Shown here in pieces: positions 63,922 to 64,000 of a stretch of 64,000 nucleotides of DNA. A program made the position numbers and the translations under genes. Origin of the DNA: Melastoma dodecandrum (lineage: Eukaryota; Streptophyta; Magnoliopsida; Myrtales; Melastomataceae); contig JARUPY010000156.1 of NCBI GenBank assembly GCA_029817715.1, positions 124,001-188,000 of the forward strand, read 5' to 3'. Every line of letters begins with the position of its first letter. Position 1 is the first letter of the stretch. Under the pieces are notes generated by a model that made no database searches, was not told the DNA's origin, and saw only the letters and a list, made by a program, of their open reading frames with translations.

Positions 63922-64000
63922 CGGGACACTCCGTGTCGACGGGACGCCGCGCGCGGCCGGTCCCACATGTGTAATCCGGCGCGGCCTCATGCCGCCCGGC

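Noticed and set aside
1..64000. tRNA, rRNA or riboswitch genes
   Set aside because: No cloverleaf with a TTCGAAT-like arm, no rRNA core sequence and no known riboswitch motif was found by reading; small divergent RNAs cannot be excluded by eye.

Overview
The window is very GC-rich DNA from an alphaproteobacterium of the order Rhizobiales, most likely a Methylobacterium or close relative. The taxon call rests on a SciP (DUF1153) gene, a PmtA-type phospholipid methyltransferase, a host-attachment-family protein, a DUF6894 protein, a DUF2778 protein, and short palindromic repeats of a kind common in this group. It looks like ordinary chromosome with one clear transposon. No rRNA, tRNA or CRISPR array was seen.

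Layout. 1-5.5 kb: 3' part of selO, a six-and-a-half-unit 160-bp tandem array, a topoisomerase III gene and a LysR regulator. 5.6-10.1 kb: an amidohydrolase divergent from the LysR gene, a PAS-GGDEF-EAL protein, a small secreted DUF333 protein and a Tyr/Gly-rich low-complexity protein. 10.5-13.4 kb: a glyoxylate/ureide operon (allC, glycerate 2-kinase) behind decayed glxR and hyi. 13.9-17.6 kb: TetR, MBL-fold hydrolase, MFS exporter, RES-domain protein. 17,667-21,766: a 4.1-kb transposon with IS1-like ends, an 8-bp target duplication, an IS1-type transposase and passenger genes (toxin-antitoxin pair, acetyltransferase, small unknown proteins). 21.9-25.4 kb: a solitary LptA-like gene, then urate-catabolism genes (HIU hydrolase and an allantoinase-OHCU decarboxylase fusion). 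25.8-32.9 kb: SDR, a three-gene sugar ABC transporter without a binding protein, a 26-residue membrane peptide, a phosphodiesterase-fold protein and an AraC regulator. 33.2-39.6 kb: copper amine oxidase, APC permease, polyol dehydrogenase. 39.6-50.3 kb: housekeeping and small enzyme genes (metallophosphoesterase, Nudix, GNAT, host attachment, CCA transferase, methyltransferase, YbaK, aldo/keto reductase, DUF2778). 50.5-64 kb: a blue-light BLUF-PAS-GGDEF-EAL protein, a UvrD-like helicase, a phosphoesterase, PAS and patatin-like proteins, an FAD-linked oxidase, PmtA, MnmA, SciP and a small unknown protein.

Functional links. The urate genes near 23 kb and the allC/glycerate-kinase genes near 11-13 kb form two halves of one route from urate to 2-phosphoglycerate, but the two steps that would join glyoxylate to glycerate (hyi, glxR) are visibly decayed here. 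The amine oxidase, its permease and the divergent AraC gene look like one amine-use module. Two c-di-GMP proteins (6.8 and 50.6 kb), one with a light sensor, point to light- and signal-dependent control of lifestyle.

Quality caveat. At least 15 recognisable genes are broken by single-base frameshifts, nearly all explained by one extra base, often in a short G or C run. This bias suggests uncorrected sequencing insertions rather than real pseudogenes, so these genes are annotated as whole loci with the break positions noted. The hyi and glxR remnants are different: they have lost whole segments.
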